Assembly (NCBI RefSeq): GCF_000770305.1
Contig: NZ_JNVB01000001.1
Span: forward strand, 109,966 to 173,965
Reading direction: 5' to 3'
DNA from: Erwinia oleae
Lineage (GTDB): Bacteria; Pseudomonadota; Gammaproteobacteria; Enterobacterales; Enterobacteriaceae
DNA length: 64,000 bases
Under the pieces are notes generated by a model. That model was not told the origin of the DNA, did no database searches, and worked only from the letters and a program-made list of their open reading frames with translations. A program made the position numbers and the translations under genes. Every line of letters begins with the position of its first letter. The stretch's first letter is position 1. This document shows positions 29,337 through 39,201 of this stretch, in pieces.

Positions 29337-30673
29337 GTAGTTTTAAAAACCAGGCCGTTTGGCTGTTTGGCGGCACCTGTTTTGCCGCTGCATTACAGGT
29401 GGTGCAACTGGGGGTTCTTGCCCGCAAGCTTGAAACGCACGAGCTGGGCATTCTGGCCATCATCAATGCGATTCTGGCCGTTGCCATGGTGCTTCAGGAT
29501 ATGGGGATGAGCAGCTATATCGTTCATCGCCAGGACATCACCCGCCGGGAGCAGAGCACCATTTACTGGGTCAACGTTACCTTAAGTCTGATTACCGGTC
29601 TGATATTGATCGCCATCGCCTGGCCGATTGCGTATTTCTACCATATACCGCAGTTGACCGGGCTGATAATGTTGACCAGCCTTAACTTTCTGATATTAGG
29701 CTCGTTGTCGCAATATCAGGCACATTTTATTAAAGCCAAAAGAATGGTGCTGCTGGCGCAGATAGAAATGGTCACCAAGCTGCTGGCCTTTATATTTACC
29801 GTTGCGCTGCTCTATTTCTCTCCGCTGAACGTTTCCGCCGTTATTTTAGGCCTGTTTGCGAATGCTGCATTGCGGGTACTTTGCATGATCTGGCTGGGCG
29901 AAAAATCCTGGCGGCCTACGTTCGAATTCGATAAAAGTACTTTTTTCAGTTCGTTAAAATATGGCGTTTATCAGCTCGGTTCGCAAACCGTTAACCAGTT
30001 ACGGACGCAGGCTGATTCATTGATCGTCGGGAAAGTAATGGGCGCGGAAATGCTCGGTGTTTATTCGCTGGCGAAAGAACTGGTGCTCCAGCCGCTCAAA
30101 CTTGTCACGCCGGTCATTAATCGCCTTGCGCTACCGCGCTTTGCGGAAAAGCAGCATGAGCCCGCACAGTTGCAAAAACTGTTCCTCAAAGGAACGCTGG
30201 TTATCATGCTCTTCAGTAGTCTGCTCTATCTGGCTATTGGCATCATGTCGCCAGTGATCGTTCGCGTGCTGTACGGTACGGCGCATGAGGCTGTCGGACA
30301 GCTTATTCCATTGATGCTGCTGTTTGGAATGCTGCGGCCGATGGGCGGCCTGACAGGCGCTATCTCACAGGCGAACGGACGAACCAACGTTGAGTTTTGG
30401 TGGAATATCGTGGCAAGCATTATTGTGGTTCTGGTGCTGGCGACAACGTGGTTCTATCCACAGGTGTGGTATGTGGCGCTGACGCTGTCGCTGTCACAAG
30501 CCCTGATCTCTGCCTTTGCTCATCCGTTCTTCATTAAGCCGGTGATTGGGATTGGCTTTATTCCTTACGCCAGACAGTGGGTTTCCGTATCGCTGGTGTT
30601 TGTCGGGATAATGGCGCTGGTCGCGCATTTCAATTTATTTATCCGGCCTGAATGGTTTAGCGGCTTGTTTTAA
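29333..30673 (+). CDS. amsL: AmsL/Wzx, exopolysaccharide repeat-unit flippase
   Basis: A 446-residue membrane protein of the MOP/PST flippase family, with about 12-14 hydrophobic helices. It begins at a GTG overlapping the amsK stop (MSSFKNQAVWLFGGTCF). The middle has SLKYGVYQLGSQTVNQLRTQADSLIVGK (positions about 205-232), a pattern seen in this family. It should flip the undecaprenyl-linked repeat unit to the periplasm for polymerisation by AmsC. A strong terminator after it closes the operon. Confidence 0.88.
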   Translation: MSSFKNQAVWLFGGTCFAAALQVVQLGVLARKLETHELGILAIINAILAVAMVLQDMGMSSYIVHRQDITRREQSTIYWVNVTLSLITGLILIAIAWPIAYFYHIPQLTGLIMLTSLNFLILGSLSQYQAHFIKAKRMVLLAQIEMVTKLLAFIFTVALLYFSPLNVSAVILGLFANAALRVLCMIWLGEKSWRPTFEFDKSTFFSSLKYGVYQLGSQTVNQLRTQADSLIVGKVMGAEMLGVYSLAKELVLQPLKLVTPVINRLALPRFAEKQHEPAQLQKLFLKGTLVIMLFSSLLYLAIGIMSPVIVRVLYGTAHEAVGQLIPLMLLFGMLRPMGGLTGAISQANGRTNVEFWWNIVASIIVVLVLATTWFYPQVWYVALTLSLSQALISAFAHPFFIKPVIGIGFIPYARQWVSVSLVFVGIMALVAHFNLFIRPEWFSGLF

Positions 30674-30693
30674 ATCAAATTATCAGGCATTGC

Positions 30694-30726
30694 AAAAGGT
30701 AACCCTTAAGCGGTTACCTTTTTTTT
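30694..30726 (+). terminator. Rho-independent terminator of the exopolysaccharide operon
   Basis: AAGGTAACC (30696-30704) pairs with GGTTACCTT (30712-30720) around a 7-base loop and is followed by eight or more T. It ends the transcript 20-50 bp after amsL. Confidence 0.88.
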
Positions 30727-30867
30727 AATTAACAGAATTGACTGATACGCTTATCGCTTAATTTACTCAGGCCGAGCGGAAAATTTTCAGATAAAGATTA
30801 TACTTAGCGATCATGACTTTATTGCATAATCGCTGAACGTTTTTTACTTCATTTATATGGAAAAAAT

Positions 30868-31764
30868 ATGACCAAGCTTAAAGCAGTAATCCCCGTTGCG
30901 GGTCTGGGTATGCACATGCTCCCTGCTACAAAAGCCATTCCTAAAGAGATGTTACCCATCGTCGACAAGCCAATGATCCAGTACATCATTGATGAATGCG
31001 TTGCGGCTGGCATCAAGGAAATAGTTCTGGTCACTCACGCATCCAAGAATGCGGTTGAAAACCATTTTGATACCTCTTATGAGCTGGAAGCGCTGCTTGA
31101 AGCACGCGTTAAGCGTTCACTGCTGAGCGAAGTCCAGTCAATCTGTCCGCCCGGCGTGACGATTATGAACGTGCGTCAGCCACAACCGCTGGGCCTGGCA
31201 AACTCAATTTTGTGCGCGCGTCCAATGCTGCACGATGAAGCCTTTGTCGTGGTATTGCCGGACATTCTGCTGGATGATTCTACGGCCGATCCGCTGCGTT
31301 ACAACCTTGCGGCGATGGTAGCGCGCTTTGAAGAGACCGGACGCAGTCAGGTGCTGGCTCACCACATGCCTGAAGCCGAACTTTCTGAATACTCGGTTAT
31401 TAAGACGAAAGAAGTGATGGATAATCCAGGTCAGGTCAGCGAAATTGTCGACTTCATCGAAAAACCGGAAAACGTTCAGTCGCTTCAGTCCGATCTGGCT
31501 GCCGTTGGCCGTTATGTTCTGGCCGCCGATATCTGGCAGGAACTGGAAAACCTGGAGCCTGGCGCATGGGGCCGCTACCAACTGACCGATGCCATCGCTA
31601 ACCTGGCTAAAAAACAGCCGGTTGACGCTCACCAACTTTCGGGTGCAAGCTTTGACTGTGGACGCAAGCTGGGTTATATGAAAGCGTTTGTCTCATGGGG
31701 CCTGCGTAGCAATGCCCAGGGCCGTGATTTCCGCGAAGCGATCCAAACCATCTTAGCGAAGTAA
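30868..31764 (+). CDS. galF: GalF, regulatory UDP-glucose pyrophosphorylase homologue
   Basis: A 298-residue protein of the GalU/GalF family ([33 protein letters not shown]). The nucleotide-binding loop has GLGMHM where active GalU enzymes have GLGTRM. This is the usual GalF variant and fits weak or absent catalysis. GalF is thought to bind GalU and raise UDP-glucose, the precursor of both polymers made here. It has its own 194 bp upstream region after the amsL terminator and is 49 bp before galE. Confidence 0.93.
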   Translation: MTKLKAVIPVAGLGMHMLPATKAIPKEMLPIVDKPMIQYIIDECVAAGIKEIVLVTHASKNAVENHFDTSYELEALLEARVKRSLLSEVQSICPPGVTIMNVRQPQPLGLANSILCARPMLHDEAFVVVLPDILLDDSTADPLRYNLAAMVARFEETGRSQVLAHHMPEAELSEYSVIKTKEVMDNPGQVSEIVDFIEKPENVQSLQSDLAAVGRYVLAADIWQELENLEPGAWGRYQLTDAIANLAKKQPVDAHQLSGASFDCGRKLGYMKAFVSWGLRSNAQGRDFREAIQTILAK

Positions 31765-31813
31765 TTACTTTCGAATTCGATCGCGCCAGTGCGCGCGGTA
31801 GCAAGGAGTCCAC

Positions 31814-32827
31814 ATGGCTATTTTAGTAACGGGCGGCGCCGGATATATTGGTTCTCATACGGTTCTGACGCTGCTTGAGCGCGGCGATGACGTGGTGGTG
31901 CTGGATAACCTGAGCAATGCTTCACGTGAATCTCTCACGCGTGTTGAGCAGCTAACCGGTAAAAAAGCCGTTTTTTGCGAAGGCGATATTCTTGATCGCG
32001 CCTGCCTGCGCGATCTGTTCGCACAGCACGATATTACTGCGGTAATACACTTTGCCGGCCTGAAAGCGGTAGGCGAGTCTACCCGTATGCCGCTGGAGTA
32101 TTATCAGAATAACGTTACCGGCACACTCGTGCTGCTGGAAGAGATGCGTTCAGCGGGCGTCAATCAGTTTATATTCAGCTCTTCTGCCACGGTTTACGGG
32201 GCGGATGCGCCGGTTCCGTATGTGGAAACCACGCCAATCGGCGGGACGACCAGCCCCTACGGCACCTCAAAGCTGATGGTTGAATTCATCCTGCGTGACT
32301 ACGCCAAAGCCAATCCTGATTTTAAAACCATTGCGTTGCGTTACTTCAACCCGGTTGGCGCGCACGAATCCGGCCAGATTGGCGAAGATCCAAACGGTAC
32401 GCCAAACAATCTGCTGCCTTACATTGCGCAGGTTGCCATTGGTCGCCTTGAGAAGCTGGGCGTGTTTGGTGATGACTATCCCACCAAAGATGGTACCGGC
32501 GTACGCGATTATATTCACGTGATGGACTTAGCCGAAGGACATCTGAAAGCGCTGGATCATTTACCGGCGATTCAGGGTTATAAAGCGTATAACCTTGGGG
32601 CGGGTGAAGGGTATTCAGTGCTGGAAATGGTGAAATCCTTTGAGCAGGCTTCAGGCCGTTCTGTCCCTTATCAGGTTTCACCACGCCGCGATGGCGACCT
32701 GGCCGCATTCTGGGCCGATGCCTCCCTGGCGGATAAAGAACTGGACTGGCGCGTATCACGCGGTATTGATGAGATGATGCGCGATACCTGGAAATGGCAG
32801 AGCCAGAATCCTAACGGATACCGCTAG
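31814..32827 (+). CDS. galE: UDP-glucose 4-epimerase
   Basis: A 337-residue short-chain dehydrogenase-type epimerase. The NAD-binding motif is [10 protein letters not shown] (about 6-15), the catalytic region FSSSATVYG, and the YxxxK pair lies in YGTSKLMVE. It interconverts UDP-glucose and UDP-galactose. Galactose is a main sugar of amylovoran-type polymers, so a copy linked to the operon makes sense. It probably shares a transcript with galF and ends at a clear terminator. Confidence 0.96.
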   Translation: MAILVTGGAGYIGSHTVLTLLERGDDVVVLDNLSNASRESLTRVEQLTGKKAVFCEGDILDRACLRDLFAQHDITAVIHFAGLKAVGESTRMPLEYYQNNVTGTLVLLEEMRSAGVNQFIFSSSATVYGADAPVPYVETTPIGGTTSPYGTSKLMVEFILRDYAKANPDFKTIALRYFNPVGAHESGQIGEDPNGTPNNLLPYIAQVAIGRLEKLGVFGDDYPTKDGTGVRDYIHVMDLAEGHLKALDHLPAIQGYKAYNLGAGEGYSVLEMVKSFEQASGRSVPYQVSPRRDGDLAAFWADASLADKELDWRVSRGIDEMMRDTWKWQSQNPNGYR

Positions 32828-32842
32828 ACATACCCAACTGAC

Positions 32843-32867
32843 AAACTCCCTGAGGGGAGTTTTTTTG
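32843..32867 (+). terminator. Rho-independent terminator after galE
   Basis: AAACTCCC (32843-32850) pairs with GGGAGTTT (32855-32862) around a 4-base loop, followed by T. It separates galF-galE from the O-antigen operon. Confidence 0.88.
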
Positions 32868-33213
32868 TTTTCAATCAATATGTAATAGCTTAAAAATTAA
32901 GCGCCGCTCTGATAACACTTCAAAATTAAGTATCCCTTTCAGCTATTTTTTCATCATGATGCAGCTTTCTTAACAATTTTTATCTGCTCTTGGGCATTTA
33001 GTGCAGGTTATGTCTTGTATGCAGACAGGGATCGTACGAGAATTGTAGCGTTTTTGCTAACCAGGGCCGCAGTGAGATTGCAGCCCCGGAGATGTTAATC
33101 ACGTTAACAATTATGAAAATCGGGCCTTAAGACGATTCATTGCAACTGGTAGCAAAAGCCAGGGGCGGTAGCGTGTCAAAATACCGGGTGAACAGACAAG
33201 AGAGAAATTTTGC
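32868..33213 (+). promoter_or_regulatory. Gene-free leader and promoter region of the O-antigen operon
   Basis: No gene is seen. The left part is AT-rich; an imperfect GC stem lies near 33062-33084 (GGGC-GCA with TGC-GCCC); the JUMPstart/ops element is at 33137-33175. I could not choose a convincing -35/-10 pair. The leader after ops is only 38 bases, far shorter than the one before amsG. Confidence 0.6.
33137..33175 (+). promoter_or_regulatory. JUMPstart element with ops site (O-antigen operon)
   Basis: A 39 bp JUMPstart block including CTGGTAGC and AAAAGCCAGGGGCGGTAGCG, ending in the ops core GGCGGTAGCGTG (33164-33175). It is a better match to the E. coli JUMPstart consensus than the first copy. 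RfaH loading here would carry RNA polymerase through the AT-rich O-antigen genes. Confidence 0.93.
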
Positions 33214-34302
33214 GTGAAAATTTTAGTGACAGGCGGAGCGGGTTTCATCGGTTCAGCAGTGGTGCGTCATATTATTACGTCTACGCCAGATAGCGTAATC
33301 AATGTTGATAAATTAACCTATGCAGGCAATGTAGAATCGCTTGCGGCGGTGAGTAAGGACCCGCGATATGCTTTTGTGAAGGCAGATATCTGTGATAAAG
33401 CTGCGATTAACGCAATTTTTGCTGAGCATCAGCCTGATGCGGTAATGCATCTGGCCGCTGAAAGTCACGTCGATCGCTCTATCACCGGGCCAGCAGATTT
33501 TATTGAAACAAACATTGTCGGCACGTATGTATTGCTCGAAGCGGCCCGCGCCTATTGGCAAAATTTGGATGCGGCCCGTAAATCCGCTTTTCGTTTTCAC
33601 CACATCTCCACCGATGAAGTGTACGGCGACCTGCCGCATCCTGATGAAGTCAAGGGAGGGGCGCCACTACCTCTCTTTACTGAAAAAACGAGTTACGCCC
33701 CCAGCAGCCCTTACTCAGCGTCAAAAGCGTCCAGTGACCATTTAGTTCGTGCCTGGTTGCGCACCTATGGCTTCCCAACGATTGTTACTAACTGCTCCAA
33801 CAACTATGGCCCTTATCATTTCCCCGAAAAACTCATCCCACTGGTCATACTTAATGCACTTGAAGGAAAACCACTACCGGTGTACGGCAAGGGAGATCAA
33901 ATTCGTGATTGGTTATATGTAGAAGATCACGCACGCGCGCTTTATACCGTGGTTACCCAAGGGAAGGTGGGTGAAACTTATAATATTGGCGGTCATAATG
34001 AAAAACAGAATCTACAGGTAGTGGAGACTATTTGTGATCTGTTGGATGAGCTGGTGCCAAAAGATGACAGTTATCATCGTCAGATTACCTATGTAAAAGA
34101 CCGACCCGGCCATGATCGCCGCTACGCCATTGATGCAGAAAAAATTAGCAAAGAACTTAACTGGAAACCCGTTGAAACTTTTGAAAGCGGCATCCGAAAA
34201 ACCGTTCACTGGTATCTTGAAAACAGCCAGTGGGTAAAAAACGTTAAGAGCGGCGCATATCAGGCGTGGATCAAACAAAATTATAGCGAACGCCAGCCAT
34301 GA
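33214..34302 (+). CDS. rfbB: dTDP-glucose 4,6-dehydratase
   Basis: A 362-residue enzyme starting at GTG. The NAD-binding motif [12 protein letters not shown], the catalytic [11 protein letters not shown] and the [10 protein letters not shown] pair are those of RmlB. It converts dTDP-glucose to the 4-keto-6-deoxy form, the second step to dTDP-L-rhamnose. It is first in the rfbBDAC order usual in enterobacteria and overlaps rfbD by 4 bp. Confidence 0.96.
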   Translation: MKILVTGGAGFIGSAVVRHIITSTPDSVINVDKLTYAGNVESLAAVSKDPRYAFVKADICDKAAINAIFAEHQPDAVMHLAAESHVDRSITGPADFIETNIVGTYVLLEAARAYWQNLDAARKSAFRFHHISTDEVYGDLPHPDEVKGGAPLPLFTEKTSYAPSSPYSASKASSDHLVRAWLRTYGFPTIVTNCSNNYGPYHFPEKLIPLVILNALEGKPLPVYGKGDQIRDWLYVEDHARALYTVVTQGKVGETYNIGGHNEKQNLQVVETICDLLDELVPKDDSYHRQITYVKDRPGHDRRYAIDAEKISKELNWKPVETFESGIRKTVHWYLENSQWVKNVKSGAYQAWIKQNYSERQP

Positions 34303-35198
34303 ATATTCTGCTTTTTGGTAAAAATGGCCAGGTTGGGTGGGCTTTACAACGAGCACTTGCACCACTGGGCGAGGTGACTGCACTGGCTACCTGTTCTCAA
34401 GACTACTGTGGCGATTTCACTGACACCGACGGCATTATTGCGACTATCAGACATCTTAAACCGGAAATTATCGTCAATGCGGCAGCCTATACCGCAGTGG
34501 ATAAAGCTGAAAGTGAATCAGAACTGGCGCGGCAGATTAATGCTGTGACGGTTGGCGCTATCGCTAAAGAAGCCCAGCGTTTAAATGCCTGGTTGGTACA
34601 TTATTCTACCGATTATGTTTTTCCGGGAAACGGAGATCGACCCTGGAATGAGGATGATGCTACCGGGCCGTTGAACAGCTATGGCGCAAGCAAACTGGCG
34701 GGCGAGCAGGCAATACAGCAATATTGCACGAAGCATCTGATCTTTCGCACCAGTTGGGTTTATGCGACTAAAGGGAATAATTTTGCGAAGACCATGCTGA
34801 ATCTGGCAAAGGCTCGTGAAGAATTATCGATTATCAACGATCAGTTCGGAGCACCAACGGGCGCAGACTTACTCGCCGACGCCACTGCTCATGCCTTATT
34901 GATGGCGCAACAAAAGCCAGAGGTTGCCGGTCTTTACCATCTGGCGGCGGCGGGTACAACAACATGGTTCGATTATGCAAACCTTGTGTTCGCACAGGCT
35001 GAGAGTGCTGGAATTGAGCTGGCGCTGAATACGGTTCATTCGGTATCGTCCAGCAGCTATCCAACACCTGCCCGTCGGCCTGGTAACTCCCGACTGGATA
35101 CGCAGAAATTTCGTCAGACCTTTGGGCTGACGCTTCCTGGCTGGCAGTATGGTGTGAGGCGCATGCTTGAAGAATTGATCGCCTTGCGGGCAATATAA
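34299..35198 (+). CDS. rfbD: dTDP-4-dehydrorhamnose reductase
   Basis: A 299-residue RmlD. The nucleotide-binding motif is [11 protein letters not shown] near the N-terminus, [20 protein letters not shown] holds the catalytic Thr region, and YGASKLAGE the Tyr/Lys pair. It reduces the keto sugar with NADPH to give dTDP-L-rhamnose. Its ATG overlaps the rfbB stop. A 46 bp gap leads to rfbA. Confidence 0.96.
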   Translation: MNILLFGKNGQVGWALQRALAPLGEVTALATCSQDYCGDFTDTDGIIATIRHLKPEIIVNAAAYTAVDKAESESELARQINAVTVGAIAKEAQRLNAWLVHYSTDYVFPGNGDRPWNEDDATGPLNSYGASKLAGEQAIQQYCTKHLIFRTSWVYATKGNNFAKTMLNLAKAREELSIINDQFGAPTGADLLADATAHALLMAQQKPEVAGLYHLAAAGTTTWFDYANLVFAQAESAGIELALNTVHSVSSSSYPTPARRPGNSRLDTQKFRQTFGLTLPGWQYGVRRMLEELIALRAI

Positions 35199-35244
35199 TC
35201 TTGCAGGAAAGATATTCTGAATATCAAAAAATTAGAGAGATAGC

Positions 35245-36120
35245 ATGACACGTAAAGGCATTATTCTGGCTGGTGGTTCGGGTACCCGTCTGTATCCGGT
35301 GACCATGGCAGTAAGTAAGCAACTGCTGCCAATCTATGATAAACCCATGATTTACTATCCGATTAGCACACTGATGCTCGCGGGTATTCGCGATATGTTG
35401 ATTATCAGCACTCCGCAGGATACGCCACGCTTCGAGCAACTACTTGGTGATGGAAGCCAGTGGGGGCTGAATCTTACCTATAAGGTACAGAACAGTCCTG
35501 ATGGTCTGGCCCAGGCTTTTATTATTGGTGAAGAGTTTATCGGTAATGAAAACTGTGCTCTGGTTTTAGGTGACAATATTTTTTATGGGCACGATTTACC
35601 TAAAGAGCTTCAGGCAGCCGTGAATCAAACTACCGGAGCAACTGTATTTGCTTATCACGTTAATGACCCTGAACGTTATGGCGTGGTTGAATTTGATGAA
35701 AATGGTATAGCTGTATCCCTTGAAGAAAAGCCGTTGAAGCCTAAAAGCAATTACGCAGTTACAGGTCTCTATTTCTACGATAATCGCGTAGTGGAAATGG
35801 CGAAAAAACTTAAGCCCTCACCGCGTGGTGAATTGGAAATTACCGATATCAATCGCCTGTATATGGAGGAGGGCAATCTCTCCGTCGCGATGATGGGACG
35901 TGGCTATGCATGGCTGGACACGGGAACACATCATAGTCTGATTGAAGCAAGCAACTTTATCCAGACCATAGAGCAGCGTCAGGGTTTAAAAGTTTCCTGT
36001 CCAGAGGAAATTGCATATCGTAAAGGCTTCATTGATGTCGATCAGGTAAAAAAATTAGCAGCGCCTCTGGCAAAAAACGAATATGGGCAGTATTTGCTCA
36101 AGATGGTGAAAGGGTACTAG
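35245..36120 (+). CDS. rfbA: Glucose-1-phosphate thymidylyltransferase
   Basis: A 291-residue RmlA with the nucleotidyltransferase signature [16 protein letters not shown] and [16 protein letters not shown], plus [10 protein letters not shown] at the metal site. It makes dTDP-glucose from dTTP and glucose-1-phosphate, the committed step. It is the last rfb gene of ordinary base composition; the sequence becomes AT-rich from its 3' end on. Confidence 0.96.
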   Translation: MTRKGIILAGGSGTRLYPVTMAVSKQLLPIYDKPMIYYPISTLMLAGIRDMLIISTPQDTPRFEQLLGDGSQWGLNLTYKVQNSPDGLAQAFIIGEEFIGNENCALVLGDNIFYGHDLPKELQAAVNQTTGATVFAYHVNDPERYGVVEFDENGIAVSLEEKPLKPKSNYAVTGLYFYDNRVVEMAKKLKPSPRGELEITDINRLYMEEGNLSVAMMGRGYAWLDTGTHHSLIEASNFIQTIEQRQGLKVSCPEEIAYRKGFIDVDQVKKLAAPLAKNEYGQYLLKMVKGY

Positions 36121-36123
36121 CCT

Positions 36124-36672
36124 GTGAATGTTATAAAGACTGATATACCTGATGTGCTCATTTTCGAGCCGAATGTGTTTGGCGATGAACGCGGATTCTT
36201 CTTTGAAAGCTTCAGTCAGAAAGTTTTCGAAGAAGCAGTTGGACGAAAAATTGAATTTGTTCAAGACAACCATTCAAAGTCCGCTAAAGGAGTATTGCGA
36301 GGGCTTCATTATCAGCTCGCTCCGCACGCTCAGGGTAAACTAGTACGTTGCGTAGTTGGCGAAGTGTTTGATGTAGCAGTAGATATCCGACGATTTTCTC
36401 CTACATTTGGAGCATGGGTCGGCGTACATTTATCTGCTGAAAATAAACGACAGCTGTGGATCCCAGAAGGATTCGCGCACGGATTTTTAGTACTAAGTGA
36501 TACTGCTGAATTTGTATACAAAACTACAAATTATTATCATCCTGAAAGCGATCGCGGAATTTTTTGGAATGATCCTGATATTGGTATCGATTGGCCAAAG
36601 ATTTCGGAAAAAATTCTTTCTACTAAAGATAGCAAGCAACCAACACTTGGCCAGGCTGAAATATTTCAATGA
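36124..36672 (+). CDS. rfbC: dTDP-4-dehydrorhamnose 3,5-epimerase
   Basis: A 182-residue cupin-fold RmlC beginning at GTG, 3 bp after rfbA. The motif KGVLRGLHYQLAPHAQGKLV contains the catalytic histidine region, and WIPEGFAHGFLVLSD is conserved. With rfbB, D and A it completes the dTDP-L-rhamnose pathway, so L-rhamnose is very likely in the O antigen. Codon and base use are more AT-rich than in rfbB and rfbD, like the genes that follow. Confidence 0.95.
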   Translation: MNVIKTDIPDVLIFEPNVFGDERGFFFESFSQKVFEEAVGRKIEFVQDNHSKSAKGVLRGLHYQLAPHAQGKLVRCVVGEVFDVAVDIRRFSPTFGAWVGVHLSAENKRQLWIPEGFAHGFLVLSDTAEFVYKTTNYYHPESDRGIFWNDPDIGIDWPKISEKILSTKDSKQPTLGQAEIFQ

Positions 36673-36727
36673 ATGCAAGATTATTGCATTGTATTTGAAA
36701 TATATATTCAATTTATATTGAAACGCT

Positions 36728-37483
36728 ATGAAAATTAAAGAAGTTAAAACCAAAGAGCTTGCAGTTTATAGTGTCATCACGGGTGGTTACGATCAGATAT
36801 TGCCGGTTAAATCAATAGATGAACGATGCGACTATTTTATCATCAGTAATGAATATATTGACCTGCCTGCCCCATGGAAATTGCTGACACCACCTAAAAA
36901 AAATCTTAATAATAAAGATTTTAACCGTTTTTATAAATTAAACCCTCATCTTGTATTTCCTGATTACAAATATTCCCTCTATATTGATGGGAATATTTTA
37001 CTGTGTGGAGATATATTTGAGTGGAGTTCCAGTCAACTTTCTAAGTCTGATTTCTCAATTTTTTCGCACCCTGAGAGAGATAATATTTTTGATGAAGGTA
37101 AAATTTGCTCTTTCATAGGGACGGATTATTTCTGGATTATTAACAGGCAATTACGGAAATACAAGAAAGAGAATTTCTGCCATGATGCATTATATGAAGC
37201 GAACATATTATTGCGTTCACATAATGAACCTAAAGTCATCGAGTTGATGGAAAAATGGTGGCTGGAATATATAGATAAATTTAATGCAAAGAGAGATCAG
37301 CTTGCATTACCCTATGTAATATGGAGAACGGAATTCCGTGTTAATAATATGGGGCCTAGCGATGCCAGATATGAGAATAAATATTTCCGTTATATGGGGC
37401 ATGCAAATAACAGACACAAAACATTAGAGACAAAATTTAAGAAAATTATTAACAGAACAATAGGAAGTCTATTTAATGTATGA
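36728..37483 (+). CDS. DUF616/TOD1-like glycosyltransferase-domain protein
   Basis: A 251-residue protein. The N-terminal pattern YSVITGGYDQI, the FNRFYKLNPHLVFPDYKYSL block and YIDGNILLCG resemble the DUF616 (TOD1/MUCI70-type) domain, a putative GT-A-like hexosyltransferase family. The DGN in YIDGNI takes the place of a DxD-like site. In O-antigen loci such proteins are annotated as glycosyltransferases without proven donor. It overlaps the next gene by 8 bp and is AT-rich. Function as a sugar transferase is inferred from fold and place. Confidence 0.65.
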   Translation: MKIKEVKTKELAVYSVITGGYDQILPVKSIDERCDYFIISNEYIDLPAPWKLLTPPKKNLNNKDFNRFYKLNPHLVFPDYKYSLYIDGNILLCGDIFEWSSSQLSKSDFSIFSHPERDNIFDEGKICSFIGTDYFWIINRQLRKYKKENFCHDALYEANILLRSHNEPKVIELMEKWWLEYIDKFNAKRDQLALPYVIWRTEFRVNNMGPSDARYENKYFRYMGHANNRHKTLETKFKKIINRTIGSLFNV

Positions 37484-38444
37484 CGTGTCAGGAAAGATAG
37501 ATATTGTGTTGGCGACATATAATGGAGAGAAGTATTTATCCGAACAACTTAATTCTATCCTCGCAATGCATAGTTTCGACGAAATAATTAATAAAATCAT
37601 TGTTTGCGATGATAACTCGACGGACCATACACTAGATATTATTGCCAGGACAATCCCTCCCAATAAATTAATATTAGTTAAAAGTGACCAGGGAAAGCCT
37701 TATGGTCCCGCAAAAAATTTTGAACGAGGCATCAGATTGGCAAACAGTGAATTTATTATGCTGTCTGATCAGGATGACATCTGGATGCCGAATAAAATTA
37801 TTGCATATATTAAAGAAGCAGAGAAGTGTAACAAAAACCTGCCATTGCTAATATTTAGCGATCTGGAAGTTGTTGATTCTGATTTACGTTTGGTGGATAA
37901 ATCATTTTTGCATTATCAATCGATCAAAGAGTCCTGGGTGAATAATATCAATAATCTCTTGATTCAAAATCTTTCTCCAGGATGTACTATGATGTTCAAT
38001 CAAAAACTAATTCAAAAGAGTTTTCCATTACCAGATAAATGTCTGATGCATGATTGGTGGCTCATAGTAGTCTGTAAAATATATGGAGAGATTCGATTTA
38101 TCAGCAATGAGACATTTATTAAATACAGGCAACATGCCAACAATCAAGTAGGCGCAAAAAGTAATAGTTTTTTGAATGCATTTTTCAACTTTAAAAAGTC
38201 ATTTTATTCTGCAAGTCGTAATTATGAACGCACTATTCAACAAATGCTGGATATCAAACTACGTTATTTAAATGATCTTTCAGATGAAAGCTTAGCTTAT
38301 ATTGATGCTTTATCTTTATATGTCGATGCGAAATCGTCTAAAATAAAAAGAGTATACGCAGCATTAAAAGTAAACTTAAAAAAAAGTTCGTCACTAAAAA
38401 CTGTCGGAACATATTTAATTATATTTAAAGGCATAGGTAAATGA
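37476..38444 (+). CDS. Family 2 glycosyltransferase, O-antigen assembly
   Basis: A 322-residue GT2 enzyme: IDIVLATYNGEKYLSEQLNS, VCDDNSTDHTLDII, and MLSDQDDIWMPNKI at the metal site. SPGCTMMFNQ and HDWWLIVVCKIYG match GT2 enzymes often annotated as rhamnosyltransferases. It should act on lipid-linked O-unit at the inner membrane. The start overlaps the previous gene and its stop overlaps the next by 4 bp, which points to one translationally coupled block. Confidence 0.8.
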   Translation: MYDVSGKIDIVLATYNGEKYLSEQLNSILAMHSFDEIINKIIVCDDNSTDHTLDIIARTIPPNKLILVKSDQGKPYGPAKNFERGIRLANSEFIMLSDQDDIWMPNKIIAYIKEAEKCNKNLPLLIFSDLEVVDSDLRLVDKSFLHYQSIKESWVNNINNLLIQNLSPGCTMMFNQKLIQKSFPLPDKCLMHDWWLIVVCKIYGEIRFISNETFIKYRQHANNQVGAKSNSFLNAFFNFKKSFYSASRNYERTIQQMLDIKLRYLNDLSDESLAYIDALSLYVDAKSSKIKRVYAALKVNLKKSSSLKTVGTYLIIFKGIGK

Positions 38445-39184
38445 TTTTTATTTCAATAGTGTCTCATGGGCATTACTCATTAATAAAAAAACTTGGAACA
38501 TTACTGAAATTAGCTCAAAACTTCCCTGTAATTGTGACCGATAATGTCGGTGAGAGCGAATTAGAAAATTATTGCCTTCGGCATAAATTACATTATATTA
38601 AAAATAGTAAAAAAAAAGGCTTTGGCGAAAATAACAACCAAAATTATAGATATGCGAAAGATATTCTGAATCTGCAACCTGATGATTTATTCCTGGTGCT
38701 TAATCCAGATGTTAGTGTCACTGCCGAAATATTAATAGATGCAATGAATGAGATGAAAGTATATTCAGCTAACATTGCGACAATAGATCTGGTAAAAAAA
38801 GAAACTGAACGGGATGCTAATATTCGGAATTTCCCTACTATCAAGCATTTTATTGAATCTTTTCTTTTAAATAAAAATGAGACAATAATTGATAAATCTA
38901 AAATAAAAGAACCATGCCTCGTAGATTGGGCTTCAGGATCTTTTTTACTTATAAAAAGTAGTTTGTATGACAAGGTCGATGGCTTTGATGAGAAATTCTT
39001 TATGTATTGTGAAGACCTTGATATATGTCGTAGGATTTATTCGCTTACTAATCAACGTGTTCTGTACATTCCTGGAATAGAAGCGCTTCACCTCGCAGCG
39101 CATAACAATAGAAATATCCTCTCTAAACATTTTTTATGGCATATTAAAAGTGTATTTAGATATTGCTTTTTTGCTAAATATTAA
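38441..39184 (+). CDS. WbbL-like rhamnosyltransferase (family 2)
   Basis: A 247-residue short GT2 protein. GFGENNNQNYRYA and DDLFLVLNPDVSVTAEIL are the hallmark of the WbbL-type rhamnosyltransferases that add L-rhamnose to lipid-linked GlcNAc. WASGSFLLIKSSLYDKVDGF and FFMYCEDLDICRRI complete the fold. This is the most likely user of the dTDP-rhamnose made upstream. The substrate call is by family resemblance and has not been tested. Confidence 0.75.
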   Translation: MIFISIVSHGHYSLIKKLGTLLKLAQNFPVIVTDNVGESELENYCLRHKLHYIKNSKKKGFGENNNQNYRYAKDILNLQPDDLFLVLNPDVSVTAEILIDAMNEMKVYSANIATIDLVKKETERDANIRNFPTIKHFIESFLLNKNETIIDKSKIKEPCLVDWASGSFLLIKSSLYDKVDGFDEKFFMYCEDLDICRRIYSLTNQRVLYIPGIEALHLAAHNNRNILSKHFLWHIKSVFRYCFFAKY

Positions 39185-39201
39185 TATTGGAAATTGAAAT
39201 T

